A stretch of 64,000 bases of DNA, taken from positions 124,001-188,000 of the forward strand of contig NZ_BDBV01000022.1 in the NCBI RefSeq assembly GCF_001613165.1. The letters are read 5' to 3'. This DNA comes from Nocardia mexicana NBRC 108244 (GTDB lineage: Bacteria > Actinomycetota > Actinomycetes > Mycobacteriales > Mycobacteriaceae). Every line of letters begins with the position of its first letter. Positions within the stretch are counted from its first letter, which is position 1. Shown piece by piece: positions 1-9,466 of this stretch. The notes beneath the pieces are model-generated. The model was given only the letters and a program-made list of their open reading frames with translations. It did not search any database and had not been told where the DNA came from. Both the position numbers and the translations under genes were made by a program.

Positions 1-505
1 GGAACCAGTCGATGTAGGCGGATTCGGTTCCGGCGAGGACGTTTTCGGCGAGACCGGGTACGGCGTGGAAGCCGAACCACCAGGGCGGGCCGCCCGCCAG
101 GAAGTCGTCGGCGCCCGGCAGTCCGCCGAGCACGGCTTCCATGACGACCAGCCGGCGCACTCGCGCGGGCCGCTGCATCGCCAGCAGAAACGCCACCGGG
201 GTGCCGAGATCCATCGCCACCACGTCGGCGGTGGGTTCGCCCAGCGCGTCCAGGACGGCCTCCGCGTCGCGAGCGAGGTTCGCGCCGTCGAATCCGGATG
301 TCGCGCGCTCGCTGCCGCCGAGCCCGCGCAGGTCGGGTGCGATGACGCGATATCGCGGCGCGAGCGCCTCGATGACGGGCCGCCACAGCTGCCACGTGTG
401 CGGAAAGCCGTGCAGGAGAAGAACAGCCGGGCCGGTTCCCGCCGTGGCGATCTGGAGTTCGGTGCCGTTGCCCGATACTCGGCGCATCGTGATGTCAGTG
501 GTCAT
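1..505 (-). CDS. alpha/beta hydrolase, epoxide-hydrolase-like (C-terminus outside window)
   Basis: The minus-strand frame opens with ATG at 505 and runs off the left edge, so 168 residues are visible. It shows the oxyanion-hole region LLLHGFPHTW near residue 35 and a nucleophile elbow VVAMDLGTPVAF near residue 105. Aspartate in the nucleophile position is the arrangement of epoxide hydrolases and haloalkane dehalogenases rather than of serine esterases. The substrate cannot be read from the sequence. It is divergently transcribed from the HxlR gene that starts about 100 bases away, which suggests that regulator controls it. The catalytic His and the cap domain are mostly outside the window. 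Confidence 0.85.
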   Translation of the reverse strand, partial: MTTDITMRRVSGNGTELQIATAGTGPAVLLLHGFPHTWQLWRPVIEALAPRYRVIAPDLRGLGGSERATSGFDGANLARDAEAVLDALGEPTADVVAMDLGTPVAFLLAMQRPARVRRLVVMEAVLGGLPGADDFLAGGPPWWFGFHAVPGLAENVLAGTESAYIDWF

Positions 506-520
506 GCGACTGTCCCGTCC

Positions 521-537
521 AGTTACGATTAGTTACT
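521..537. promoter_or_regulatory. direct repeat in the hydrolase/HxlR divergent promoter
   Basis: The hexamer AGTTAC occurs twice, at 521-526 and 531-536, spaced by four bases, in an AT-richer patch between the hydrolase start (505) and the HxlR start (605). Its position fits an HxlR binding site or promoter box, but no second copy elsewhere supports it. Confidence 0.3.
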
Positions 538-604
538 AGATGAACATAAGAAACACGATGTGAACTGCCAAGAAGGCACTTCTCTGACAGGTGGTGAGGT
601 CGAG

Positions 605-985
605 GTGACTACCCGGCGGGGTGATCTGTTCGATCCGGCGTGCCCGACCCGGCGGCTACTGGACCGCATCGGCACGAAGTGGGTGTCGATGGTGGTCAAG
701 GTGCTCGCCGAGGCCCACCCCGGCGAGGTCCGCTTCGCCGAACTGCAGCGCCGCATGTCCGGCGTCTCCCAGAAGATGCTGTCGGTCACCCTGCGGAACA
801 TGGCCCGCGACGGCCTGATCGCCCGCCGAGTGGAACCGACCGTCCCACCCCGGGTCCACTACCGCCTCACCGACCTCGGCCTCTCCCTCGAGGTCCCCCT
901 CTCGGCCCTGCGCGCATGGGCGGAAGAGCACATGGCCGAGATCGACGACGAGGTCAGTGGCCGGGGTGGTGGATCGGGGCGGTGA
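605..985 (+). CDS. HxlR-family transcriptional regulator
   Basis: A 126-residue winged-helix regulator of the HxlR (MarR-like) family. It has the typical N-terminal Cys (FDPACPTRRLLDRIGTKW), the conserved LQRRMSGVSQKMLSVTLRNM recognition region and the wing ending YRLTDLGLSL. GTG at 605 is preferred because it places the protein start just before the conserved core; an upstream ATG at 560 would add 15 unconserved residues. It is divergent from the epoxide-hydrolase-like gene and is probably its regulator. Its last 32 bases overlap the end of the next HxlR gene, which is read from the other strand. Confidence 0.88.
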   Translation: MTTRRGDLFDPACPTRRLLDRIGTKWVSMVVKVLAEAHPGEVRFAELQRRMSGVSQKMLSVTLRNMARDGLIARRVEPTVPPRVHYRLTDLGLSLEVPLSALRAWAEEHMAEIDDEVSGRGGGSGR

Positions 986-1316
986 GGAGATCGTTGAGAT
1001 GTGTGCGTGACCAGGTGCACAGTTCGTGGATTGTGTGCACGAGTGCGGTTCCGGCCTCGGTGAGGTGGTAGTCGACGCGCGGGTTGGCGGTGCGGTGGTC
1101 GTATCGGCTTACGAGGGCATGGGTTTCGAGTTCTCGTAGGGTCTGGGTGAGCATCTTGTAGCTGATGCCGTCGACAGCTCGGTGGAGCTCGCGGAAGCGA
1201 TGGTGGCCGCCGTGGATTTCCTCCAGGATGCGCAGCCCCCACTTCGTGGATACGACGCCGAGCGCTTGCCAGGCGATACCGCGGGAGGTCTGTTCGTCAC
1301 CGTCGCCACCGTGCAT
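954..1316 (-). CDS. HxlR-family transcriptional regulator
   Basis: A 120-residue HxlR-type winged-helix protein with the family core STKWGLRILEEIHGG, the recognition helix GISYKMLTQTLREL and the wing VDYHLTEAG. It lacks the N-terminal Cys seen in the neighbouring HxlR protein, so the two may sense different signals. It is divergent from the VOC-family gene at 1383, a common regulator-target arrangement in actinobacteria. Its 3' end overlaps the 3' end of the plus-strand HxlR gene by 32 bases. Confidence 0.88.
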   Translation of the reverse strand: MHGGDGDEQTSRGIAWQALGVVSTKWGLRILEEIHGGHHRFRELHRAVDGISYKMLTQTLRELETHALVSRYDHRTANPRVDYHLTEAGTALVHTIHELCTWSRTHLNDLLTAPIHHPGH

Positions 1317-1382
1317 CGGAAATGCCGCTCACCTTCAAGTGCGTACTGCCGCCTCGGACAATCCCACCCTAGCGTCGGCCAC

Positions 1383-1772
1383 ATGCAGATTCTGAAGACC
1401 TATGCGCGGTTGTTCGTCGCCGATCTCGACACCGCACTGCCGATCTACGAGGAACTCGTCGGCGCCCCAGCGGATCTCAGATTCACCTTCGAGGAGGCCG
1501 AACTCGCGGCGATCGGGGACTTCCTGCTCATCGCGGGCGCACCCGAACACACCGACCGATATCGCTGGACGGTCGGCCCGGTGATCGTCGACGATCTGGA
1601 TCGGCTGATCACCCGGCTCACCGCATCCGAAGCGGTCGTCACCGGCGGCCCCGTCACCGGCGACACCGGCCGATTCGCCTACCTCCGCCACCCCGACGGG
1701 ACCCACGTCGAATACGTCGAATGGTCACAACAGATACGAACCCGCGTACTCGGGTCCCCATCGCGCCACTGA
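1383..1772 (+). CDS. VOC (glyoxalase/bleomycin-resistance-like) family protein
   Basis: A 129-residue protein of the vicinal-oxygen-chelate fold: an N-terminal beta-alpha unit (YARLFVADLDTALPIYEELVG) and a C-terminal unit ending RFAYLRHPDGTHVEYVEW, whose late Glu is a usual metal ligand. The specific reaction cannot be assigned; members include glyoxalases, extradiol dioxygenases and antibiotic-binding proteins. ATG at 1383 gives the standard length. The gene is divergent from the HxlR gene ending at 954, which probably regulates it. Confidence 0.85.
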   Translation: MQILKTYARLFVADLDTALPIYEELVGAPADLRFTFEEAELAAIGDFLLIAGAPEHTDRYRWTVGPVIVDDLDRLITRLTASEAVVTGGPVTGDTGRFAYLRHPDGTHVEYVEWSQQIRTRVLGSPSRH

Positions 1773-1778
1773 ATATGT

Positions 1779-1813
1779 CATCAATTGATGTAATATGACG
1801 CCAATTGACGTCA
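1779..1813. promoter_or_regulatory. paired palindromes upstream of the MerR gene
   Basis: A perfect 12-base palindrome, CATCAATTGATG, lies at 1779-1790. It is followed at 1796-1813 by an 18-base inverted repeat (TGACG..CAATTG..CGTCA) with one mismatched pair. They sit 55-90 bases before the MerR start. A one-base variant of the first palindrome (CATCAAATGATG) lies before aspA at 4103. I infer that these are MerR operator sites. Confidence 0.5.
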
Positions 1814-1867
1814 CATGCTGAGAGGAGGCGCTGCCCGCCGAGGATTCGGTGTGGTGGTCTGAGGGGT

Positions 1868-2617
1868 ATGGCGGCAGGGGCAGAGTTCACGATCAGTTCA
1901 CTGGCGGACGAGTCCGGTCTGACGGTGCGAACACTGCGTGACTACAGCGTTCGTGGCCTGCTGCCGCCTCCGGAGATGAGGGGCCGCACCGGGTTCTACG
2001 GCGAAGAACACCTGAACCGGGTGCGAATCATCGGCCGATTGCTCGAGCGCGGGATCACCCTCAACGGCGTCCGCGGCCTGCTCGAGGCATGGGATCGCGG
2101 CGACGACCTGGCCGACGTCCTCGGCGTCGCCGCGCCCCCCGCAGCGCCCGAGCGGCCGACCCACCCGATTTCCGAGAAGCTCATAGCCGCAACCGATCTC
2201 GCGCAGTTGGTTCACGATGTGCCGGACGGCCTGCGCCGAGTGGTCGCCGCGGGCATCTACGAACCGGTCGATGCCACGACCTACCGGGTGGCCAACGGCG
2301 AAGTGGCGGAACTGCTCGAGCAACTCGTCGCCGACGGCGTGCCGGCGGCCGAAGCGGTCGGCGAGGTCGAACGGTTGCGCGCCGACTGCGATCACATCGC
2401 TCGGAAGTTCGTCGATCTCTTCGAACGGTCCAGCGTGCGGCCCTTCCGGCGGTCGGGACGCACGCCGCAGGACGTGGACCGCCTCACCGAACGCCTGACC
2501 GCCGCGCGTACCCGGCCCGGCCGGATGGCGACCGCGTTGATCGACGAGTTCGTCGGCCGTCACCTGGCCTACCTGGTGACACGCGACCTGAACGACGTAC
2601 CACTCGACCGGGGCTGA
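1868..2617 (+). CDS. MerR-family transcriptional regulator
   Basis: A 249-residue regulator. Residues about 8-75 form a MerR winged helix (ISSLADESGLTVRTLRDYSVRGLLPPP, then RTGFYGEEHLNRVRIIGRLLERGITL), followed by a predicted helical linker. The C-terminal 150 residues have no motif I can name and are much longer than in metal-sensing MerR proteins, so an organic ligand is more likely. No metal-binding Cys cluster is visible. ATG at 1868 places the HTH normally. It converges with aspA, and the shared palindrome upstream of both genes suggests it regulates itself and aspA. Confidence 0.85.
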   Translation: MAAGAEFTISSLADESGLTVRTLRDYSVRGLLPPPEMRGRTGFYGEEHLNRVRIIGRLLERGITLNGVRGLLEAWDRGDDLADVLGVAAPPAAPERPTHPISEKLIAATDLAQLVHDVPDGLRRVVAAGIYEPVDATTYRVANGEVAELLEQLVADGVPAAEAVGEVERLRADCDHIARKFVDLFERSSVRPFRRSGRTPQDVDRLTERLTAARTRPGRMATALIDEFVGRHLAYLVTRDLNDVPLDRG

Positions 2618-2633
2618 GGTACCCGCCGGGGGC

Positions 2634-4040
<1,407 letters not shown>

Positions 4041-4102
4041 GAGGCGTCCTTCGCGGTGCCGTGCGGCGGAGAGTCGATGTGTCATCGCTCGACGTACTAT
4101 AA

Positions 4103-4114
4103 CATCAAATGATG
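4103..4114. promoter_or_regulatory. palindrome upstream of aspA, matching the MerR-side site
   Basis: CATCAAATGATG (five-base arms CATCA/TGATG) differs by one base from the palindrome at 1779-1790. It lies in the AT-richer aspA/LLM divergent promoter region, 63 bases from the aspA start and 93 from the LLM gene. Confidence 0.45.
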
Positions 4115-4206
4115 GCACATAGAATATGGCAATGTGTCTGTCCGCTCGATCGGGTGGCCCGATCCAGGCGTTGACGGCCACGGCGCGGTGTCTGATGCTG
4201 TGCCGC

Positions 4207-5088
4207 ATGGATATCGGAATCGCGTTGCCCACGATGTGCCGCGGCTACGACCGGCGATCGACCGTCGACTGGAGCCGGCTCGCCGACGAGGGGCCGGTGT
4301 CGAGCATCTCGTGCGGTGAGCGCATGACCTTCCACAATCCGGAGATGTGGACGACGCTCGCGGCGGCCGCGGCGGTGACCGAGCGGGTGCGGATCATCGC
4401 GAATGTCTCCGTGCTGCCCGCGCATCCGGTGGCGCTGGTCGCCAAGCAGGCCGCGACGATCGATGTGCTGTCCGACGGCCGGTTCACCCTCGGCGTCGGC
4501 GTCGGCGGGCGGACCGACGACTACCGCAGTCTCGCAGCGGGATTCGGCCACCGCCACGAGCGGCTGGACCGCGCCGTGGGGGAGTTGCGGTCGCTGTGGT
4601 CGGGCGAACCGCCCTCGGGCGCAACCGATCCGGTGGGTCCGGCGTGCGTCCAGCCCGGCGGCCCGCCCGTCCTCGCCGGGGCGCTCGGGCCGAAATCGCT
4701 GGCCCGCGCCGCGCAGTGGGCGGACGGCGTGGTGGCGTTCAGCGTCGGGGGGACTCCCTCGGAGATCGCGTGGTCGGCCGAGGCGGCGCGGCGGGCCTGG
4801 GCGGACGCGGGCCGCGATGCGCCGCGCCTGGTGAGCGGTTGTTTCTACGTTCTCGGCGTGCCGGAGCCCGACCGCGTGCTACGGGATTTCACCTCCGAGT
4901 ATCTGGGATTCCTCGGTGCCGAGAATGCCGCGGGCGCAGCCGCTTCGATGAAGACCTACGATTCCGATACGCTGCACCGCACCCTCGACGCCGCCGAGGC
5001 CGCCGGACTGGACGAGTTCATCCTGGTCCCGGGATCCGCCGACATCGCCGTCTTGGAAGCGACACTGAACCTGATCGGTTCCCGCTGA
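4207..5088 (+). CDS. LLM-class flavin/F420-dependent oxidoreductase
   Basis: A 293-residue luciferase-like monooxygenase-fold protein. Diagnostic stretches are the N-terminal MDIGIALPTM strand, TERVRIIANVSVLPAHPVALVAKQ (the cis-peptide/cofactor region), LSDGRFTLGVGVGGR, and GGPPVLAGALGPKSLARAAQ. Such enzymes use F420 or FMN; F420 is common in actinomycetes. The substrate is unknown. ATG at 4207 starts exactly at the first beta strand; no strong ribosome site is visible and an ATG at 4195 is possible. It is divergent from aspA. Confidence 0.82.
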   Translation: MDIGIALPTMCRGYDRRSTVDWSRLADEGPVSSISCGERMTFHNPEMWTTLAAAAAVTERVRIIANVSVLPAHPVALVAKQAATIDVLSDGRFTLGVGVGGRTDDYRSLAAGFGHRHERLDRAVGELRSLWSGEPPSGATDPVGPACVQPGGPPVLAGALGPKSLARAAQWADGVVAFSVGGTPSEIAWSAEAARRAWADAGRDAPRLVSGCFYVLGVPEPDRVLRDFTSEYLGFLGAENAAGAAASMKTYDSDTLHRTLDAAEAAGLDEFILVPGSADIAVLEATLNLIGSR

Positions 5089-5095
5089 ACCGATC
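5073..5095 (+). terminator. hairpin at the end of the LLM gene
   Basis: A perfect 9-base inverted repeat, GATCGGTTC/GAACCGATC, with a 5-base loop spans the stop codon. There is no T-run, as is frequent in high-GC terminators. Confidence 0.5.
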
Positions 5096-5168
5096 GTGTC
5101 GGCGCGCCCTTCCGCGTCATCGGTGACCCACGAGATGTCGCCGGTGGCGGAAGGCTTTGATCGGGAAG

Positions 5169-5207
5169 CCTAGGCCCTGGTCACATGTTTATGCTGGTCA
5201 ACCTAGG
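5169..5207. promoter_or_regulatory. repeat-rich region upstream of the GntR gene
   Basis: CCTAGG occurs at 5169 and 5202, and TGGTCA at 5178 and 5195, giving a symmetrical pair of boxes about 45-80 bases before the GntR start. This may be an autoregulatory site; there is no second copy elsewhere to support it. Confidence 0.3.
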
Positions 5208-5251
5208 TGGCGTAACTCTGGCGTAATGTGCGGCTCGTTAGTGTCGGCGAT

Positions 5252-6079
5252 ATGAACCGAACTACCAGCGTTTCCGGAAGGGACTCCGGTCGGAGTATGC
5301 CGACGAGGCGGATTCCCGAGGAGTGGGTTTCTTCCCGGCCGCGGGCCGAGCGGGCGCGGCAGGTGGCCGATGTGCTGCGGCAGCAGATCACGGCGGGCCG
5401 GTTCGTCGACGGCATGCTGCCGGACGAGCGCAGCCTGGGCAACCAGTTCGGGGCGTCGCGGAACGCGGTGCGGGAAGCGTTGGCGCTGCTGGTCCGGGAG
5501 GGCGTGATCACTCGTCGGCCGGGTGTCGGCACCACGGTCGTGCGGCCCAAGTACGGGCACGGATTGGATCGGCTGGTCGGACTGGCCGAGACGATGATCG
5601 GTTACGGCACCGTCACCAACGAGATCCGGGTGGCCGAGACCGTGGCGGAGCTGCCCGCTCCGATCGCCGAGCGGCTCCAGGTAGCGGCCGAGACAGGCGG
5701 GGTGTATCTCGAACGGCTGCGGTGGCTGCAGGGAACGCCGCTGTCCCTCGATGCCACCTACCTCCCCTCCGATATCGGCCCGGCCGTCCTGTCCGGTGAT
5801 GTGGCGGGACGGGATGTGTTCACGTTGATCGAAGCGACCACAGGCCATCTGCTCGGGCGCGCCGAGGTCACCGTGCATGCCATCACCGCCGATTCGGATA
5901 CCGCAGCGCTCCTGCAAGTACCCTGCGGCGCACCGCTTTTCGCTCTCGAACGGCTCACCTACCTCGCGGACGGGCGTCCGGTGGATGCGGAGTCGATTCG
6001 CATCCGTGCGGACCGGATGACCTTTCATGCCACGATGCACCGCGGACGAGCCACCGCGGCCGAGCAGCAGGCGCAGTAA
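5252..6079 (+). CDS. GntR-family regulator with UTRA effector domain
   Basis: A 275-residue HutC-subfamily GntR regulator. Residues about 28-100 carry the winged helix (ARQVADVLRQQITAGRFVDG, LPDERSLGNQFGASRNAVREALALLVREGVITRRPGVGT). The C-terminal UTRA domain, residues about 110-260, has typical stretches such as ETGGVYLERLRWLQGTPLSL and LFALERLTYLADGRPV. These domains bind small acids, sugars or amines. The stop codon overlaps the start of the TSUP transporter gene (TAATG), so the two are translationally coupled and the transporter is the obvious target. Confidence 0.88.
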   Translation: MNRTTSVSGRDSGRSMPTRRIPEEWVSSRPRAERARQVADVLRQQITAGRFVDGMLPDERSLGNQFGASRNAVREALALLVREGVITRRPGVGTTVVRPKYGHGLDRLVGLAETMIGYGTVTNEIRVAETVAELPAPIAERLQVAAETGGVYLERLRWLQGTPLSLDATYLPSDIGPAVLSGDVAGRDVFTLIEATTGHLLGRAEVTVHAITADSDTAALLQVPCGAPLFALERLTYLADGRPVDAESIRIRADRMTFHATMHRGRATAAEQQAQ

Positions 6080-6846
6080 TGGTGGGCTTGTCGACGCCGG
6101 TCTTGGCGCTGCTGGGGCTGTTCGGGCTTGCCGGAGGTATCGGTATCACCGCCGTCGGCCCCGGGGGAATCCTCCCTACGATCGGGCTGTTCGCCCTGAC
6201 CGGTCTGTCGCCGGCCGAGGTGGCGGGCACCGCCATCGTCACCCATATCGCCACCGGCGTCTTGGCGACGGCCGCATACACCCGCTCCGGCCAGCTGCGC
6301 GAGCTCGAAACCCGCCGCACCGCGGTGATTCTGGCCGTCACGGCCGTGATCGGCACACCCCTCGGGGTGCTGCTCAACACCTTCGTGTCCCAGCGTGTGT
6401 TCGGGGTCGTGCTCGGCGTGCTGGTGACCGTGGTGGCCGCCCTGGTGGCGTATCGCGAACATCGCGCCTGCGCGTCGGCGCGGGCGCACCCGGCGGCACT
6501 GCTGGTGGTCGCGCTGGGGCTCGCCGTGGCCGTCGCCTCGGGGATCGTCGGAATCGGCGGGCCGATGCTCACCGTCCCGCTCCTGGTGGCGCTCGGCGTG
6601 CCCGTGCTGGAATCCCTAGCCTCCGCCCAGGCACAATCGGTCACCATCGCGACCGTGGGCACCCTCGGCTACATCGCGCACGGCGTCATCGACTGGCCCC
6701 TGGCCGCCCTGGTCGGCATCCCCGAACTGGCCGGTGTCCTCCTGGGCTGGCGAATCGCCCACGCACTGCCCACCCGCAGCCTGAAATACGCGCTGATCAT
6801 CACCCTGCTCGCGCTCGCGCCCTACCTCGCGTTTTGCGCGGAGTAG
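6079..6846 (+). CDS. TSUP-family (TauE/SafE) membrane transporter
   Basis: A 255-residue, strongly hydrophobic protein with about eight membrane segments and the internal two-repeat layout of the TSUP family (GLAGGIGITAVGPGGILPTIGL in the first half, VASGIVGIGGPMLTVPLLVALG in the second). Family members export or import sulfite, sulfoacetate and other organic anions; the ligand here is unknown. It is coupled to the GntR gene. Its last 25 bases overlap the end of the converging acetamidase-family gene. Confidence 0.88.
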   Translation: MVGLSTPVLALLGLFGLAGGIGITAVGPGGILPTIGLFALTGLSPAEVAGTAIVTHIATGVLATAAYTRSGQLRELETRRTAVILAVTAVIGTPLGVLLNTFVSQRVFGVVLGVLVTVVAALVAYREHRACASARAHPAALLVVALGLAVAVASGIVGIGGPMLTVPLLVALGVPVLESLASAQAQSVTIATVGTLGYIAHGVIDWPLAALVGIPELAGVLLGWRIAHALPTRSLKYALIITLLALAPYLAFCAE

Positions 6847-7889
6847 TGGTGGGTGAGGTCCGCCAGATCGGACTTCCGGATCCGGCCGTGTATCCCGCAG
6901 ACCTGGTCGACCACTTGGGATACGGCGAAATCGCCCGCGGCCGACAGGTAGGCGTAAGCGTAGGCCGGATGCATTCCGGCGGCGACGAGCAGGTCGACCG
7001 CGCCGTGGACACAGGCCCGCATCGCCTCGTCGAGATCTTCGTGCAGGCCGATCGGGATCAGCAGATCGGCGGTCTCGCCCCACAGCCGCCGGGGTGCGGC
7101 GAGTTCGGCGGCGGGCACGAGATCGAAGCGCAGGGTCGCTCGCAGCGGGGCCTCGAACGCGGTGAGCGCCACCTCGCCGTCGCCCTGCGCGTAATGGGGG
7201 TCGCCGATATAGGCGACCGCGCCCTCCACCTGCACCGGGAGATGCACGGTGGAGCCGACGCCGAGCAGGGAGATATCGATGTTGCCGCCGTGCGGGCCGG
7301 GTGGCACCGAGTGGACGCGGCGGTCGACCGCGACCGCTACGCCGGTGATGCCCAGGAACGGGCGGAGCGGGAAGCGCACGAACCGATCGGCGCCCGGCCC
7401 GGTCGGCAGCACACCGCGTCCGGCGGCGTCGACGCGGCCGAGGATCGACAGGGTATCGGTCGATCCGTCGACCGGGAACCGTTCCGGCAGGGCCCCTTTG
7501 GCGTGCCGGTTGGACACGATGCCGTAATCCGCGCGCAGCTCCAGGCGTTCCACTGTGATCGAGAGGACGTCACCGGGCCGGGCGCCGCGCACCCGGATCG
7601 GGCCGGTGACGATATGGGGGCCGTGGCGGGAGGGGTCGTGATCCACCTCCGCCGCCACGGCGATCGCGTCCGGGAGTACCGCGCCGGCGTCGATGCCGCG
7701 CTCGGTGAAGAAGCGCAGCGGGTCGCGGCCCTGGTCCTCGAGCATGCCCTCATGGCTCACGGAGTCGATGACCAGGCTGTCGCCGGGGGAAACCGTTGTC
7801 ACCGGATCATCTGCGGCACAGGGTAGTTCGCCCCAGAGCACGGTATCGGGAGTCGAGGAGAGCAGGGCCTCGGCGGGCAGGACGGTCAC
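6822..7889 (-). CDS. acetamidase/formamidase family protein
   Basis: About 355 residues, matching the FmdA/AmdA acetamidase-formamidase family, which hydrolyses short amides to acid and ammonia. Visible family features are the N-terminal PGDSLVIDSVSHEGM, the central GPHGGNIDISLLGVGSTVHLPV (metal/active-site region) and AYIGDPHYAQGDGEVALTAFE. GTG at 7889 overlaps the upstream cupin stop as GTGA, typical of translational coupling; ATG at 7901 is an alternative. It is the last gene of a minus-strand unit MBL-cupin-acetamidase whose promoter carries the inverted repeat at 9285, so it probably releases ammonia from a pathway product. Confidence 0.85.
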   Translation of the reverse strand: MTVLPAEALLSSTPDTVLWGELPCAADDPVTTVSPGDSLVIDSVSHEGMLEDQGRDPLRFFTERGIDAGAVLPDAIAVAAEVDHDPSRHGPHIVTGPIRVRGARPGDVLSITVERLELRADYGIVSNRHAKGALPERFPVDGSTDTLSILGRVDAAGRGVLPTGPGADRFVRFPLRPFLGITGVAVAVDRRVHSVPPGPHGGNIDISLLGVGSTVHLPVQVEGAVAYIGDPHYAQGDGEVALTAFEAPLRATLRFDLVPAAELAAPRRLWGETADLLIPIGLHEDLDEAMRACVHGAVDLLVAAGMHPAYAYAYLSAAGDFAVSQVVDQVCGIHGRIRKSDLADLTHHYSAQNAR

Positions 7890-8326
7890 GGCGCATCCCA
7901 TCCCGCCGCCAGCGTGCGAATGTCGCCGGGAGACAACGTGACCGGAGCGCCACCGTCGACGAGCGCGGCAAACCCGCCGTCGTCGGCCATCACGGTGATC
8001 GTGTACAGCCGGTCGGTCGCGGAGGTGTTGACGATGCGGTGTTCGGATCCCGGCTGCAGGATCAGCACGTCGCCCGCGGCCAGATCGATTGTGTGCGTAT
8101 CGCTGTGCGCCTGCGCGGCGCCCGATAGTACGAGGAAGATCTCGGCCGAATCCGGGTGCGAGTTCAGCGGCTGCGCGCCGCCGGGCTCCCAGATCTCGAG
8201 GAATACGCTGGCGCTGGAACCGTGTTCGGGTCCGGCGAGGGTGCACAGCCGCACGGTGTCGCCGGGAGAGATCAGCGAGGCGGAGAGGTCGGCGAGGTGC
8301 CGCAGGACGGGGGGAGCGCCGGTCAT
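7886..8326 (-). CDS. small cupin-domain protein
   Basis: A 146-residue single-domain cupin. The first motif reads GAQPLNSHPDSAEIFLVLSG and the second DVLILQPGSEHRIVNTS, keeping His/Glu ligands for a metal. It could be an isomerase, a dioxygenase or a ligand-binding protein; the sequence does not decide. ATG at 8326 has GAAAGGATC upstream. It overlaps the acetamidase gene by four bases and follows the MBL hydrolase by 28 bases, so all three are probably one mRNA. Confidence 0.83.
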   Translation of the reverse strand: MTGAPPVLRHLADLSASLISPGDTVRLCTLAGPEHGSSASVFLEIWEPGGAQPLNSHPDSAEIFLVLSGAAQAHSDTHTIDLAAGDVLILQPGSEHRIVNTSATDRLYTITVMADDGGFAALVDGGAPVTLSPGDIRTLAAGWDAP

Positions 8327-8354
8327 GGTCGGATCCTTTCGGGGAGTGCGCGAT

Positions 8355-9272
8355 TCAGCCGAGCGACGGGGTGAGCAGGGTGACGGGTCCGACATCGTGG
8401 CGGGTGACCGGCTGCCCGAGCATGTCGCTCCCGGGCCGGGCGGTCGTCGCGCCCGCCAGCAGTGCCGCCGCGGCCCGGGCGACCTCGGCGGCCGCGCGGG
8501 CCGGCAGTTCGCAGACGAGGTTGTGGGCGGCCAGGATTCGGGTGATCGGGAGTTCGGCCAGGCGCCGCGTGGAGGCGGCAAACCCGGCCGGATCGGCGCC
8601 GGGGCCGTGCAGCCAGTGCGCCGCGGCGAGCACCGTGTCCCCGGCGAGCAGGATGCCGCTGGCGCGCTCGAACAGGCACAGCGTGTCCGGCGCGTGCCCG
8701 GGGGTGTGCAGCACCTCGAATCGCCGCCCGCCGAGATCGACGACCTCGCCGTCGTCCAGCGTGCGGCCGATCGGGACCGGCGCGACCTCCCAGCGGGTCA
8801 GATCCGGCAGTGGGCGCGGGCGGCCGAGCCGGGCGAGGGTGAAGAAGTACTGCTCGTCCAGGCGCGCGAAACGCTCGTATTCCTCGATTACCCGCGTCAT
8901 CGCCGTGCCGTAGCTGCGCAAGAAGGCCGGATCGGCGGGACCGTGCAGACATCCGGACGCGGGATCGGTCGCCGCGGGGTGGGCGGCGAAGTCGACGACA
9001 TCGGCGTGGGCGGCCAGATCCGCATTGCCGCCGCGATGGTCCACGTGGTGGTGCGACGACACCACCAGCAGCGGCAGCGCCGTCAGCGCGCGCACCGCCT
9101 CGGAGATCGGTGCGATGCCCAGCCCGGAGTCGAACAGCAGGGCGGTGTGCTCGCCGAGGACGAGGTAGCTGGCGACATGGCCGGGCTCGTTGATCAGGTG
9201 GATGCCGTCGCCCACGTCCCGGACGTCGAACCAGTCGGGGCCCGCGCAGAAGGTCGGAACTCGCGATGCCAC
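8355..9272 (-). CDS. MBL-fold metallo-hydrolase
   Basis: A 305-residue metallo-beta-lactamase-fold hydrolase with the zinc motif SSHHHVDHRGGN (about residue 69), the later ligand His in LHTPGHAPDTLCLF, the Asp ligand in LLAGDTVL (about residue 212) and a final His in ILAAHN. The substrate is unknown; the family covers lactonases, thioesterases and amidases. A very strong ribosome site AGGAGG lies at 9277-9282. GTG at 9272 is better spaced from it than the adjacent GTG at 9275. It is the first gene of the minus-strand unit leading away from the repeat at 9285-9305. Confidence 0.87.
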   Translation of the reverse strand: MASRVPTFCAGPDWFDVRDVGDGIHLINEPGHVASYLVLGEHTALLFDSGLGIAPISEAVRALTALPLLVVSSHHHVDHRGGNADLAAHADVVDFAAHPAATDPASGCLHGPADPAFLRSYGTAMTRVIEEYERFARLDEQYFFTLARLGRPRPLPDLTRWEVAPVPIGRTLDDGEVVDLGGRRFEVLHTPGHAPDTLCLFERASGILLAGDTVLAAAHWLHGPGADPAGFAASTRRLAELPITRILAAHNLVCELPARAAAEVARAAAALLAGATTARPGSDMLGQPVTRHDVGPVTLLTPSLG

Positions 9273-9284
9273 CACACCTCCTCG

Positions 9285-9305
9285 AATGTTGATGACAGTT
9301 ACATT
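9285..9305. promoter_or_regulatory. inverted-repeat operator, MBL promoter (degenerate copy)
   Basis: One arm, AATGTTGAT, is identical to the arm at 13678; the other (AGTTACATT) keeps only part of the consensus ATCAACATT. Spacing between arms is three bases, as in the better copies at 9427 and 13678. It lies just upstream of the MBL ribosome site. Confidence 0.5.
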
Positions 9306-9426
9306 TCCGAACCTAAGGGCCCTCTGTTTCCGTGAGGTAAAGGTTGCGGTCCAATCGTGAGAGCACGAATGCCACAGTATGACAACGAGTCTCGGTGTGG
9401 AAGTTTCACATTGTCGTTACGCGCTG

Positions 9427-9447
9427 AATGTTCATCACATCAACATT
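9427..9447. promoter_or_regulatory. inverted-repeat operator, amidase promoter
   Basis: Arms AATGTTCAT and ATCAACATT are separated by CAC, with one mismatch between arms. With four flanking bases, 24 of 25 positions are identical to the site at 13674-13698. It ends 19 bases before the amidase ATG, a position where a bound repressor would block transcription. Confidence 0.75.
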
Positions 9448-9466
9448 CGCGACTACTGTCCCTCCG

